Shown here in pieces: positions 26,597 to 35,755 of a DNA stretch of 64,000 nt. The translations under genes and the position numbers were made by a program. This DNA comes from CAZNLH01 sp964573995 (GTDB lineage: Bacteria > Gemmatimonadota > CAZMKB01 > CAZNLH01), in NCBI GenBank assembly GCA_964573995.1, contig CAZNLH010000001.1, positions 124,001-188,000 on the forward strand. Direction: 5' to 3'. The notes below the pieces were generated by a model. It ran no database searches and was not told where the DNA came from. It worked only from the letters and a program-made list of their open reading frames with translations. The stretch's first letter is position 1; each line of letters begins with the position of its first letter.

Positions 26597-27385
26597 TCTG
26601 ATACCCTCCTCCCCGCCATCCTGCTCCTACTCGGACTACCATACGGCTATTACTGTAGGACAAATATGGACAATAAATTGAGCATCAGGCGCGCATACTT
26701 TCGCCTGCCTGTATTGTATAATGTATATCTAAAATCTCCATCACGCCTGGAAGTTCGCACGTAATCCGATATCAAGGCACGTTGCGTCCGGGTGCTCGAT
26801 GTCCGGATTCCGGCGTGCCGGCCGATCGGGAAACGGTATCTTCTCTTGTTGCGTTATCTCGGGAACCAAGAGGTCCAAGGTGTTTGGTCGATCATGGGGC
26901 TTATGGCTCGATTAAATCCATATGATTAGACTTCCGATGAAGGCATCGAGGACCTCTTCTTCCTGAGAGTTCCACTCCCGACACGAAAATTATTTTTTCG
27001 AATAACTATCCTCATTCAATCCTTATTAAAACTCAATTTCCTGAAATCCAATCTTATCCTCGTGAAGACAGTGCGCACTTTAAGAAACGACGGCACCATC
27101 ACTCACAATAAAAACCCCCACCTGCATATCCGTATGGCGGCCGCCTTGTCGTCAGAAAGGCACGACTTGGAGGGATCCAGCGAAGATGCCGCGTCATCAG
27201 GATAGGGGGTCAGCGGTGAACTTCAAGGGCCCCGATGCAGCCCGTCCTTCCGATGGACTTTAGGGTTGGGGGTCCAATGATTGTAAGGTTGGTTACAGAA
27301 ACTCGACAGTGCCCAGATATAATAAGAAAACGATATCAGTCCTTTGTAGAGGCGTCTGAATGTCTTCAGGTCAAGGAGGGTTAGA
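26597..27385. other. long non-coding stretch (about 790 bases)
   Basis: No supportable gene on either strand. The middle (about 26985-27110) is distinctly A+T-rich compared with the surroundings. A TATAAT at 27318-27323 may be the -10 box of the propeller gene that follows, but I see no good -35 box 16-18 bases before it. The ribosome site AAGGAGGG lies just before 27386. It could hold a decayed gene or an untranslated RNA; nothing in it can be named. Confidence 0.5.
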
Positions 27386-28717
27386 ATGGCAAAGTCGTTG
27401 AGATATTACCGATTCGCGCACCTTAGCATGTGGATGGTGTTCTTTTTTATCGGTACGCTTCTCGCGTCTGAACCGCCTGATACCATTTGGACGAGATATT
27501 ATGGCGGGCAGGAGTTTGGCCAAGAGGACAATGGTTGGTCAATTCAACGGACCAGGGACGGCGGATACGCCGCCTTTGGAAAGACGGAGTCGTTAGGCGC
27601 TGGGTTGTCCGATTTCTGGCTCATCCGGACGGACGGCTACGGGGATACATTGTGGACCCGGACGTATGGGGGGACGGGTTGGGACGACGGATACTCGGCC
27701 CGGCAGACCACCGACGGCGGCTATATCCTTGCTGGACGGACGACCTCTTTTGGGGCGGGATGGGGCGATGTGTATCTCGTAAAAACGGACGATGTCGGGG
27801 ATATCGTGTGGACGAGGACCTTCGGCGGTTCAAGCGACGACTTCGCCTTCTCTGTAAGACAGACCGAAGATGAGGGATACATCCTGGTGGGGGGATCCTC
27901 GAACGATGTCTACCTGGTCAAGACCGATGCGGAGGGAAATGCTATCTGGGAGAAGAGATATGGGGGGGTCCTCTACGATGCAGGCTATTCTGTCGAGCAG
28001 GTTCCCGATGGAGGCTATATCGTGGGAGGGGAGACCTACCTGGGTTACGGCACCGGGGGCGAGGAATTCTACCTGATCAGGACGGACGCGAACGGAGACA
28101 CCCTATGGACGAGGCACTACGGCGGGCCGGCCGACGACTGGGGACGCTGCGCGAGCTGGACTTCCGACGGAGGTTATGTCTTCGTCGGGAACACGACCTC
28201 GTTCGGTTCGGGTTGGGGTGATATCGGCCTGGTCAAGACGGACGCCTTCGGTGAGCCCCTCTGGATGAGGGTGTATGGAGGTGATACGATCGAGCAAGAC
28301 AATGGATATTGTGTGCGCCAGACGTCGGATGGAGGTTATATCATCGCGGGAAATACATGGTCCAGGGGGTCGGGGGAGGCCGATGTCTACCTGATCCGGG
28401 CGAACGACAGCGGAGATACCCTGTGGACCGAGACCATAGGCGGTGGATTCTGGGATGGGGCGTGGTCGGTGGAGAGGACCCCCGAGGGTGGATATATCGT
28501 TGTAGGAACTACTGGCTCGTACGGCGATCCATGGGGCGACTTCTACCTCATCAGGATCAGGAGTGATTCTCCGATAGGGAGGTCTCCTTCGAACGGCAGG
28601 AGATTTTACCATGCAGTCAGTGGGAGTCACCTCAAAGCGTGCCACCGGCGGTATGGAGTCGGGGCGTTGATGGAAACCTTCCTCAGAGAGTCGATTGGCT
28701 TTGTCCCTGCCAGATGA
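27386..28717 (+). CDS. exported seven-bladed beta-propeller repeat protein
   Basis: 443 residues with a signal peptide (WMVFFFIGTLLASEP) and seven repeats of about 52 residues. Each has a core like DTLWTRTYGG-(x6-12)-GYSVRQTxDGGYILAG and a strand like DVYLVKTD. Seven DGGY/EGGY/DEGY-type turns are present, so a seven-bladed propeller is likely. Such proteins are common in FCB-like phyla and usually end with a T9SS sorting domain. Here the last blade is followed by about 50 residues of unrelated, basic sequence without a sorting motif, which may be a frameshifted or lost tail. Function unknown, probably cell surface or secreted. Confidence 0.8.
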   Translation: MAKSLRYYRFAHLSMWMVFFFIGTLLASEPPDTIWTRYYGGQEFGQEDNGWSIQRTRDGGYAAFGKTESLGAGLSDFWLIRTDGYGDTLWTRTYGGTGWDDGYSARQTTDGGYILAGRTTSFGAGWGDVYLVKTDDVGDIVWTRTFGGSSDDFAFSVRQTEDEGYILVGGSSNDVYLVKTDAEGNAIWEKRYGGVLYDAGYSVEQVPDGGYIVGGETYLGYGTGGEEFYLIRTDANGDTLWTRHYGGPADDWGRCASWTSDGGYVFVGNTTSFGSGWGDIGLVKTDAFGEPLWMRVYGGDTIEQDNGYCVRQTSDGGYIIAGNTWSRGSGEADVYLIRANDSGDTLWTETIGGGFWDGAWSVERTPEGGYIVVGTTGSYGDPWGDFYLIRIRSDSPIGRSPSNGRRFYHAVSGSHLKACHRRYGVGALMETFLRESIGFVPAR

Positions 28718-28767
28718 CTTCACCTCATTGACGAGGGGGCTTAAAAACCTCCTGCGGCCGACCCGGC

Positions 28768-29286
28768 CTACATCAAGGTCAAACTGTATGCGGGTCTGGA
28801 TCTTACACTCTTTCTCCAATCGATATCGCCGAAGGTTCGAGGAAATTCGATCAGTTTTTTCAAGTGCTTGTCGATTTCCGCCAGGGCAAATTTCTTCATT
28901 TCCTCGGAGGACCCGAATTGTTTCACGAGGAACTTAAATACGATGTTGAATTCCGAGTTCTCCATCTCGTAGGACAGGCCGTAGGCATCGTTGAGCGTCT
29001 TGATGGGGGGCATCCGTTTTACGGCGGAAATATGGAGGATCCCTTCTATTTTTTTTAGGAAAAGTGGGTCTGCGGGGGCGAGAAGTCGCTCCGGATGGAG
29101 GGAGCCTCGAATGCTTTCCAGTGTTCGAGCGTGATATTGTTCGTCCTTTTCCATTCCCTTCCAGAATTCTGCAACATCGGGCCGATGTGAAAAGAGTTCG
29201 GAAAATCTATGATAGAGGGCGCACTGGTACCTTTCGATTTGTATCGCGAGTTCGAACACGGCTGCATTGGTGTCCTTATTATCCAC
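28768..29286 (-). CDS. ferritin-like (rubrerythrin-type) di-iron protein
   Basis: 172 residues, mostly helical. Helix 1 holds Glu18 in IQIERYQCALYHRFSELF, and helix 2 has KDEQYHARTLESI, giving the ExxH arrangement of ferritin-like di-iron sites. Helices 3-4 include SYEMENSEFNIVFKFLV and a later ALAEIDKHLKKL. There is no rubredoxin-like C-terminal domain. The start is a GTG at 29286, preceded by AGGAGAAAGGGGA. Possible roles are oxidative stress defence or iron handling; no neighbour narrows it. It converges on the propeller gene. Confidence 0.75.
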   Translation of the reverse strand: MDNKDTNAAVFELAIQIERYQCALYHRFSELFSHRPDVAEFWKGMEKDEQYHARTLESIRGSLHPERLLAPADPLFLKKIEGILHISAVKRMPPIKTLNDAYGLSYEMENSEFNIVFKFLVKQFGSSEEMKKFALAEIDKHLKKLIEFPRTFGDIDWRKSVRSRPAYSLTLM

Positions 29287-29723
29287 AGCGATCCCCTTTC
29301 TCCTGCCGCGTGAGATTCCTCGTTGCCTTCAACTCCAGATAGAAAATAACGAGGAAGTCGAAAGGCTCCATTCGAGTGACGGTCGAGACAAATAATAGCA
29401 ACTTTCATGCCTTCCGAAGTCTGCATCTCCCTGGTATCGCTCATTGCCGAGACGCCTGTAAAAAAAACGAACCGGAAAACCTAAACCACGAAAACCATGG
29501 ATTCCTCCAATGGACCAACCCTGGAGACAATACAATAACCGCTATCTTGTACCAGAACAAAAGACCTACACTCAACCAACAGAATAGGACATTTCTACTT
29601 TGGTAAAAATAGAACATTTCTAAATTGGCTTGACATCCAAGCACGTTGACCTTGATTTTAATCCAACATCACGTATATTAAAAGATTCTCAAAAATTCAA
29701 TCACCGAAGGCAATCTTACACCC
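29287..29723. other. intergenic region between the ferritin-like gene and yggS
   Basis: About 440 bases, A+T-rich in its right half. No gene is supportable. It holds two tandem direct repeats (29584-29628, listed separately) and a possible promoter for yggS: TTGATT at 29652-29657, a 16-base spacer and TATATT at 29674-29679. A stronger -35-like TTGACA at 29630-29635 has no matching -10 box. Confidence 0.5.
29584..29628 (+). repeat. tandem pair of 20-base direct repeats, period 25
   Basis: Two copies of a motif of the form ATAGRACATTTCTAnnTTGG at 29584-29603 and 29609-29628, identical at 17 of 20 positions. Repeats of this type resemble the multiple terminal repeats of some insertion sequences (IS21/IS481-like ends, from memory). 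No transposase is present, so this may be a solo IS end or a pair of regulator sites ahead of yggS. Confidence 0.6.
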
Positions 29724-30434
29724 TTGACTCCGATAAGGGACAATTTTAACCGCGTACGCGAGCGCATAGACCTCGCTCTCAGGAGGAGCGGCAGGGAAGG
29801 GGAGGAGGTCCTGGTTGTCGCCGTTACAAAAAATGTTGGCATAGAGGACATCGAGGAGGCAGTTGCCGCGGGGCTCCGTACTTTCGGTGAAAACCGGGTT
29901 CAGGAGGCAGGGCCCAAGGTCCGGCACTTCGAAGGGAGAGGGCTTGACTGGCACATGATAGGGCACCTGCAGCGGAACAAGGTAAAGACCGCACTCCCCC
30001 TCTTCTCGATGATCCATTCGCTGGATTCCATGGCACTGGCGAGGGAAATATCAAAACGAGCTGAGGGAGGGGGAAGGGAAGTGGACCTCCTGCTGCAGGT
30101 CAACACGTCGGGTGAAGAGACGAAATATGGTATCGCGCCCTCGAAAATGGAAGATATCCTCGGACAGGTAGAGGAACTACCCAATATCAAGATAAGGGGC
30201 CTGATGACCATTGGACCCTTCACCGATGAGGAGGGACCAGTTCGGGAGTCGTTCAGGGCACTTTACCGCCTCTTTGTCAAGGCACGGGAGATGCGACTGG
30301 GAAACACGGACATGCGCTTCCTCTCCATGGGAATGTCGGGAGACTACGAGATCGCCGTAGAGGAAGGATCCAACATGGTACGCCTCGGAACCGCCCTGTT
30401 CGGTCCGAGGGAGAAGGGGGGAGGGCCAAAGTGA
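29724..30434 (+). CDS. yggS: YggS/PROSC-family PLP homeostasis protein
   Basis: 236-residue, single-domain alanine-racemase-fold protein that binds pyridoxal phosphate and buffers its pool (family knowledge). The PLP lysine is Lys36 in VVAVTKN. Other motifs: FGENRVQEAGPKV, DWHMIGHLQRNKVKTAL, VNTSGEETKYGI, GLMTIGP and LSMGMSGDYEIAVEEGSNMVRLGTALFG. The start is a TTG at 29724; no ATG is available and the ribosome site is weak. It overlaps divIVA by 4 bases, a classic yggS-(sepF/yggT)-divIVA type neighbourhood of cell-division clusters. Confidence 0.93.
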   Translation: MTPIRDNFNRVRERIDLALRRSGREGEEVLVVAVTKNVGIEDIEEAVAAGLRTFGENRVQEAGPKVRHFEGRGLDWHMIGHLQRNKVKTALPLFSMIHSLDSMALAREISKRAEGGGREVDLLLQVNTSGEETKYGIAPSKMEDILGQVEELPNIKIRGLMTIGPFTDEEGPVRESFRALYRLFVKAREMRLGNTDMRFLSMGMSGDYEIAVEEGSNMVRLGTALFGPREKGGGPK

Positions 30435-31096
30435 AGATCACACCGCTCGATCTGCGAAACCAGGAATTCAGCCGTACATTTCGGGGATATGACACAGAAG
30501 AAGTAAAGGTCTTCCTGGAACTGGTGTCGGATGAGATGGAATACCTGATCAGGGAAAACAACGGCCTGACGGACAGGTTGAGGGGCCTCGATGAAAAGAT
30601 CAATGATTACCGCAACATGGAAAAGACCTTGAATGCAACGCTGATGGCCGCCCAGGAGAACGCCGAAAGTTACTTCGAAAACGCAAAGAAGGAGGCAGAT
30701 CTGATCCTGGAGAATGCAAGGGTGGAGTCCAAACGCATCATGGAAGAGGCTCGATGTGAAGTCGTCACCCTCAAGGAAGAGATATCCCGGTTGCAGAAAG
30801 CGCGACGGCACCTGATAAAAAACTTCAAGGCATTTCTCACGGATCAACTTGAACTCTTGGCAGGTCAGGAAGATATGCCTCCTGATAGTTTGATGGGAGA
30901 TGAGGCCGAGGGGCCAGTTGAATCAGACGACGCGTTGCCCGCGCCTGGCAACGAGGGCACGTTCCGTCCGACTTTTTCCTTCGACGATGATAGTCCCGAT
31001 GAGGAAGAGGGTGAGGATGAGCATGAGAGTGAGAGGCGGGGAGATGAAGATAGGGAGAAGGAGGACGCAGCAACCGGAGAACAACAACGAGGATGA
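30431..31096 (+). CDS. DivIVA-domain protein
   Basis: 221 residues. The first 60 carry the DivIVA lipid/curvature-binding domain (ITPLDLRNQEFSRTFRGYDTEEVKVFLELVSDEMEYL). A long coiled coil follows (about 60-150: MAAQENAESYFENAKKEADLILENA), and then a very acidic, probably disordered tail. In Gram-positives DivIVA recruits division and polarity proteins to curved membrane; in this two-membrane organism the role is inferred only. GTG start at 30431, overlapping yggS by 4 bases. The acidic tail is encoded by G/A-rich DNA close to the pnp start. Confidence 0.9.
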   Translation: MKITPLDLRNQEFSRTFRGYDTEEVKVFLELVSDEMEYLIRENNGLTDRLRGLDEKINDYRNMEKTLNATLMAAQENAESYFENAKKEADLILENARVESKRIMEEARCEVVTLKEEISRLQKARRHLIKNFKAFLTDQLELLAGQEDMPPDSLMGDEAEGPVESDDALPAPGNEGTFRPTFSFDDDSPDEEEGEDEHESERRGDEDREKEDAATGEQQRG

Positions 31097-31100
31097 GGGC

Positions 31101-31919
31101 ATGGAACTACGCCGACAGGTAGACGAAGCCGTGGACTTCCTCAGGGGGGAGACGGATATCTCGCCGAGGGTGGGGCTAATCCTGGGGACCGGCCTCGGGG
31201 GATTGGCGGAGGAGATCGACGTCAGCAAGGGCGTTCCTTACGGTAAGATTCCGCATTTCCCGGCCTCGACGGTGGAGACTCACGCGGGAGAACTCCTCTT
31301 TGGAACGCTCTGTAAGCGGTCGGTAGTGGCCATGAGGGGCCGCTTTCATTATTATGAGGGTCACAGCATGGCGGAGATCACGCTCCCGGTAAGGGTAATG
31401 AAGTTCCTCGGAATAAAGACCCTTCTGATTTCCAACGCTGCTGGCGGGATGAACCCGTTCTTGAGGCACGGAGACCTGATGGTCATCGATGATCACATCA
31501 ACCTCATCGGTACCAATCCCCTTATCGGCGTAGACGATGAACGACTCGGCCCTCGTTTCCCGGACATGAGCGAACCCTATAGTTCCGACCTGATAAAACT
31601 GGCTGAAGGTATCGCCCTGGAAGAACAGATTCCACTAAAGAAGGGGACCTACGTAGCGGTCTCTGGACCCAACCTCGAGACGAAGGCGGAGTACCGGTTC
31701 CTTAGAGGGATCGGAGCCGACGCCGTCGGTATGTCAACGGTCCCCGAGGTCATTGTGGCCGCCCAATCGGGCCTCAAAGTCTTTGCTGTATCCGTGATAA
31801 CGGACCGGTGCCTACCAGATGCCTTGGAGCCGGTCAATATCAAGGCCATTATCAAGACCGCCCGCAAGGCCGAACCCAACCTGACAAGGTTGATGAAGAG
31901 GATAGTAGAGCGCCTTTAG
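31101..31919 (+). CDS. purine nucleoside phosphorylase (trimeric PNP/MTAP family)
   Basis: Phosphorolysis of purine nucleosides to base and ribose-1-phosphate (salvage). Motifs: GLILGTGLGGLAEEI (phosphate-binding Ser position is Thr/Gly-rich here), MRGRFHYYEGHS, ISNAAGGMN, ETKAEYRFLRGIGADAVGMSTVPEV. At the purine-contact position where human PNP has Asn (VITN) this protein has Asp (VITDRC), which may broaden base preference; many bacterial homologues share it. ATG 31101 is 4 bases after divIVA, with GAGGATGAGGGC before it. 272 residues, normal for the trimeric class. Confidence 0.93.
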   Translation: MELRRQVDEAVDFLRGETDISPRVGLILGTGLGGLAEEIDVSKGVPYGKIPHFPASTVETHAGELLFGTLCKRSVVAMRGRFHYYEGHSMAEITLPVRVMKFLGIKTLLISNAAGGMNPFLRHGDLMVIDDHINLIGTNPLIGVDDERLGPRFPDMSEPYSSDLIKLAEGIALEEQIPLKKGTYVAVSGPNLETKAEYRFLRGIGADAVGMSTVPEVIVAAQSGLKVFAVSVITDRCLPDALEPVNIKAIIKTARKAEPNLTRLMKRIVERL

Positions 31920-31975
31920 GAGGTTCATTACCGAAAGATGCCATTTCATAGTAGAAATACGAATATACGGTCAAG

Positions 31976-34786
31976 ATGAATTACGGAAAGACATTGAATC
32001 TACCCAAGACAAGGTTCCCCATGAAGGCGAGACTCGTGGAGAACGAGCCCTCTATACTGAAGAGATGGGGAGAGATGGACGCCTATGGCAGACTTCGCGA
32101 GAGACGCCATGGGAGCGAAAAATTCATCCTTCATGACGGCCCGCCTTATTCCAACGGGCATATCCACCTGGGACATGCCCTCAATAAGGTCGCCAAAGAC
32201 CTCATCGTCCGTTCCCGTTCCATGATGGGATATGACGCCCCCTACCTCCCCGGATGGGACAATCACGGGATGCCTATCGAGATGAACATCCTCAAGGAAC
32301 TCAACACGGACAGGAGGGAGATAGATCCACTGGTCCTCCGAAAAAAGTGTCGTGCATATGCAGGGCGTTTTGTCGCCATCCAGCGCGAGGAGTTTGTAAG
32401 GTTGGGGATATGGGGAGAGTGGGACCACCCGTACCTGACGATGGATCCCGCCTACGAGAAGATCGTCCTGAGGACATTCGGGGAAATGGTGGATAAGGGC
32501 TATATCTACCGCGGGAAAAGGCCCATACATTGGTGCGCCCGGTGCGAGACCGCCCTGGCGGAATCGGAGATCGAATACATGGAGAAGGAATCGACCTCCA
32601 TCCTGGTACGCTTCCCGTTGCTCATGGACCCGGAGGGGGTGTTCCCCCGCGGCGTGCGCTCTTTCGTGCTTATCTGGACTACAACCCCGTGGACCATTCC
32701 CGCGAACATGGCTGTAGTCGTGCACCCGAAGATCGATTATGCCGTGATAGAGACGGATCAAGGGGCCTACCTGCTCGCAGAGCGCCTCGCTCCGGTCGTC
32801 ATGGAATCAATGGGAATCGAGGAATACAAGGTCCTGAACCGGTTGAGAGGAGAGGAACTCAAGGGGCTGGTCTTCTCTCATCCACTATTCGACCGCGAGT
32901 CGCCACTGTACATGGCCGATCACGTCAACCTGGAAGAGGGAACGGGGGTGGTCCATACCGCTCCCGGGCACGGGATGGAAGATTTCCTGGTAGGGAAGAA
33001 GGAGGGGTTGAAGATACTTTGTCCCGTAAACGAGAGGGGGATCTTCACTTCGGATGGGGGGAAGTACGAGGGGAAGGGGGTCGATGAGGTAAACATCGAG
33101 GTCCTTGACGACCTGAAAGAGGCGGGCGCCTTGCTGCGTCGTGAGACGATCCGCCATTCCTATCCACACTGCTGGAGGTGCAAGAGCGCCCTCCTGTTTC
33201 GCGCAACCACTCAATGGTTTTTTTCCATTGATCACGGGGGATTGCGGGAGATGGCGATGGATGCTATCGATCATGTGAAATGGGCACCAGAGTCGAGTAA
33301 GAACAGGATCCAGGGAATGATACGCAACCGCCCCGACTGGTGTCTCTCCAGGCAGAGGGAGTGGGGGGTCGGAATCCCGATCCTCATCTGCAACGATTGT
33401 AATGAGCCCTTGCTAAAAAAGGAAGTGGTGGACCTCGTAGCGGAGAAGGTAGGCGAAATGGGATCGGATTGCTGGTTCACGCTGGATGCGGAGGATTTTC
33501 TGCCTGGTGATCTCCGCTGCCCCGCGTGCGGGGGGTGCGACTTCCGGAAGGAGACCGATATACTCGACGTCTGGTTCGAATCGGGAAGTTCCCACCTGGC
33601 GGTCCTCGAGGGAAATGAGCGCCTTCAATGGCCGGCCGACATCTACCTTGAAGGCACCGATCAGCACCGTGGCTGGTTCAACACCTCGCTGATCATCTCC
33701 ATGGTAGCCAAGGGGGCCCCGCCATACCGCCGGGTCCTGACGAACGGGTGGACACTCGACGCCGAGGGCAAGGCCATGCACAAACTCGAAGGCAACGTGG
33801 TCTCTCCGCTGGAGATTATCGAGAAACGCGGTGCCGACATACTGAGACTATGGGTATGTTCCAACGATTTCAAGAGCGATATCAGGTTCTCGGACAGCGC
33901 CCTGGACCAGGTAACCGAGATCTACCGGAAGATAAGGAATACCTGCCGATTCCTCCTGGGGAACCTCTACGATTACGATCCAGATGTGAACAGGGTAGCC
34001 TATGGTGATCTGCTTGAGATCGATCAGTACGCCCTCCACCTCCTGGAGGCCTTCAAGGGGAAGGTATGCCTTGCCTACGAGAACATGGAATTCCACTCGG
34101 CTTACCACACTATCAACGAGTTCTGCACGAATATATCCTCCTTTTACTTCGATGTTCTTAAAGACCGGTTATACACGTTCTCTGCAGATTCACCTGGACG
34201 TCGATCGGCTCAAACGGTCCTGCACGAGATCATTCAGACACTGGTGAGGGTCACGGCCCCGATACTTCCATTCACGAGCGAGGAGGTCTGGGGCTACCTT
34301 TGCGCCGACGACGGGGAATCGATCCATTTCCAATTGTTCAAGGACCCTGATGAAGCGCACTTGAGGCCGGATCTCGAAGAGAAATGGAAGACACTGTTGA
34401 TCCTCCGCGGAGAGGTACAGAAGGGCCTGGAAGCCGCGAGGAAGAACGGGGACATAGGTTCATCCCTGGAAGCGGCCGTGGAATTGATCGCCTCGCGGGA
34501 AGACCTCCAGGCATTGATCGAAGATTACCAGAGAGATCTACCTTCCCTGTTCATCGTCTCCCAGGTCCACGTAAGGGAAGGGGAAGGGGGAGAAGAAGGA
34601 GGGGAGTGGTCGGTTTCTTCCGAACTTCCCCTTCGGGTCCTGATCCGAAGGGCGGACGGGGTGAAGTGTGTCCGCTGCTGGAACTATTCGGTAGATGTGG
34701 GAAATTCATCCGAGCACCCGGATTTGTGCGGCCGGTGTGTTGGAATGCTTGCACAGGAGATGAGATATGACAAAGAAAAAAGGTGA
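31976..34786 (+). CDS. ileS: isoleucine--tRNA ligase
   Basis: 936-residue class I aminoacyl-tRNA synthetase. Present are the HIGH motif (NGHIHLGHALNKVAKD), the editing domain (WTTTPWTIPANMAVVVHP; GTGVVHTAPGHGMEDFLVG), WCLSRQREWGVGIP, the WFESGSSH block, the anticodon-binding domain and a C-terminal zinc knuckle (KCVRCWNY ... HPDLCGRCVGML). The KMSKS loop is altered to KAMHKLEGN: the first Lys is Ala, the first Ser is His and the second Ser is Leu, while the second Lys is kept. Homologues with AMHKS are known to me in some bacteria; the Leu is less usual. Its 3' end overlaps the dksA-like gene by 20 bases. Confidence 0.97.
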   Translation: MNYGKTLNLPKTRFPMKARLVENEPSILKRWGEMDAYGRLRERRHGSEKFILHDGPPYSNGHIHLGHALNKVAKDLIVRSRSMMGYDAPYLPGWDNHGMPIEMNILKELNTDRREIDPLVLRKKCRAYAGRFVAIQREEFVRLGIWGEWDHPYLTMDPAYEKIVLRTFGEMVDKGYIYRGKRPIHWCARCETALAESEIEYMEKESTSILVRFPLLMDPEGVFPRGVRSFVLIWTTTPWTIPANMAVVVHPKIDYAVIETDQGAYLLAERLAPVVMESMGIEEYKVLNRLRGEELKGLVFSHPLFDRESPLYMADHVNLEEGTGVVHTAPGHGMEDFLVGKKEGLKILCPVNERGIFTSDGGKYEGKGVDEVNIEVLDDLKEAGALLRRETIRHSYPHCWRCKSALLFRATTQWFFSIDHGGLREMAMDAIDHVKWAPESSKNRIQGMIRNRPDWCLSRQREWGVGIPILICNDCNEPLLKKEVVDLVAEKVGEMGSDCWFTLDAEDFLPGDLRCPACGGCDFRKETDILDVWFESGSSHLAVLEGNERLQWPADIYLEGTDQHRGWFNTSLIISMVAKGAPPYRRVLTNGWTLDAEGKAMHKLEGNVVSPLEIIEKRGADILRLWVCSNDFKSDIRFSDSALDQVTEIYRKIRNTCRFLLGNLYDYDPDVNRVAYGDLLEIDQYALHLLEAFKGKVCLAYENMEFHSAYHTINEFCTNISSFYFDVLKDRLYTFSADSPGRRSAQTVLHEIIQTLVRVTAPILPFTSEEVWGYLCADDGESIHFQLFKDPDEAHLRPDLEEKWKTLLILRGEVQKGLEAARKNGDIGSSLEAAVELIASREDLQALIEDYQRDLPSLFIVSQVHVREGEGGEEGGEWSVSSELPLRVLIRRADGVKCVRCWNYSVDVGNSSEHPDLCGRCVGMLAQEMRYDKEKR

Positions 34787-35201
34787 CGACGGCAAGAAAG
34801 AAAGAAGGAAAAAGGGTGCATCCTGGTCGGAAGAGGACCTGAAGTTCTTTGAGAAGCGGCTCATGGAAGAGAGGGAAAAAGCGGTCATGGGATTGGGGCA
34901 ATACGGCAGGAACCTGTCGAACACTCAAAGAGATTCCTCGGGCGATCTGTCTTCCTATGCCTTCCACATGGCCGACCTCGGGACCGATGCAATGGAGAGA
35001 GAGAAGGCATTTCTTTTTGCCTCGCAGGAAGGAAGGCTCCTGTACCATATTGACGAGGCCTTGAGGCGCCTGTACAAGGGAGACCGTTACGGTCTCTGCG
35101 AGTATTGCAACAATAAAATCGATCGTCGGCGCCTTACCATAATTCCCCATGCGCGGCTATGCATCGCCTGCAAGGAAAAGGAGGAAAAATCCAATCGGTG
35201 A
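34767..35201 (+). CDS. DksA/TraR-type zinc-finger regulator
   Basis: 144 residues: a Lys/Glu-rich N-terminus, a helical stretch with two helices (SEEDLKFFEKRLMEEREKAV; EREKAFLFASQEGRLLYHIDEALRRLYKG) and a C4 zinc finger (YGLCEYCNNKID ... PHARLCIACKE). DksA/TraR proteins enter the RNA polymerase secondary channel with ppGpp. The tip residues typical of true DksA (two acidic residues in the coiled-coil loop) are not clear; GDLSSYAFHMADLGTDAME resembles the YteA/TraR-like subgroup. Position between ileS and lspA is seen in several phyla. Confidence 0.88.
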   Translation: MTKKKGDDGKKERRKKGASWSEEDLKFFEKRLMEEREKAVMGLGQYGRNLSNTQRDSSGDLSSYAFHMADLGTDAMEREKAFLFASQEGRLLYHIDEALRRLYKGDRYGLCEYCNNKIDRRRLTIIPHARLCIACKEKEEKSNR

Positions 35202-35205
35202 TCAT

Positions 35206-35727
35206 TTGAGCGTCTTCGGTGACCATCACCGGCAAAGAGATTTTCAAGTGTTCATTCTGGTGTCCACGATATCGGCCTTCTTTGACCAGGTAAGCAAGGG
35301 CTTGGCGGTCATCTTCCTCCCAGGCTCCGGGTCGGTACACGTATTGAGAGAATACTTCCAGTTCACCCTGATTCGTAACCGCGGAGCGGCATTCGGTATC
35401 TCCCTGGGCCCGAATTCCGATCTCCTCCTCCTCTTTATCTCCATCGCCGCGATACTTCTTATCGTCTACTATTATTTTAGGACGGCGCCAGACAAGATGT
35501 GGCAGCATCTCTCTTTCGGAATGATAACGGGCGGTGCGATAGGCAATCTAATCGACAGGATCGCCAAGGGAGAAGTGGTGGACTTCATCGATTGCGGGAT
35601 TGGCGGATTGAGATGGCCCATATTCAACGTCGCGGACATCGCCGTGACCGCTGGGGCCCTTCTCTTCCTGTTTTACTCCCTTGGACACGCCGAACAGGGC
35701 CGTTCCAACCTGCCTTCACCCGATTGA
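35206..35727 (+). CDS. lspA: prolipoprotein signal peptidase (signal peptidase II)
   Basis: Inner-membrane aspartyl protease that cleaves lipoprotein signal peptides. Four hydrophobic segments are visible, with DQVSKGLA near the start, FQFTLIRNRGAAFGI, the first catalytic Asp in GGAIGNLIDRIAKGEVVDFID and the second in FNVADIAVTAG. The best start is TTG at 35206; there is no ATG and the ribosome site is weak, so the N-terminus is uncertain. It presumably processes the lipoproteins of this window (46722-48035). rluD follows, the common lspA-rluD pairing. Confidence 0.94.
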   Translation: MSVFGDHHRQRDFQVFILVSTISAFFDQVSKGLAVIFLPGSGSVHVLREYFQFTLIRNRGAAFGISLGPNSDLLLLFISIAAILLIVYYYFRTAPDKMWQHLSFGMITGGAIGNLIDRIAKGEVVDFIDCGIGGLRWPIFNVADIAVTAGALLFLFYSLGHAEQGRSNLPSPD

Positions 35728-35755
35728 TACGCCTCTTCTGACAGGGGCCCTTCTC

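Noticed and set aside
29055..29444. 129-codon minus-strand frame overlapping the ferritin-like gene
   Set aside because: More than half lies out of frame inside the well-supported ferritin-like gene; the upstream part has no recognisable domain.
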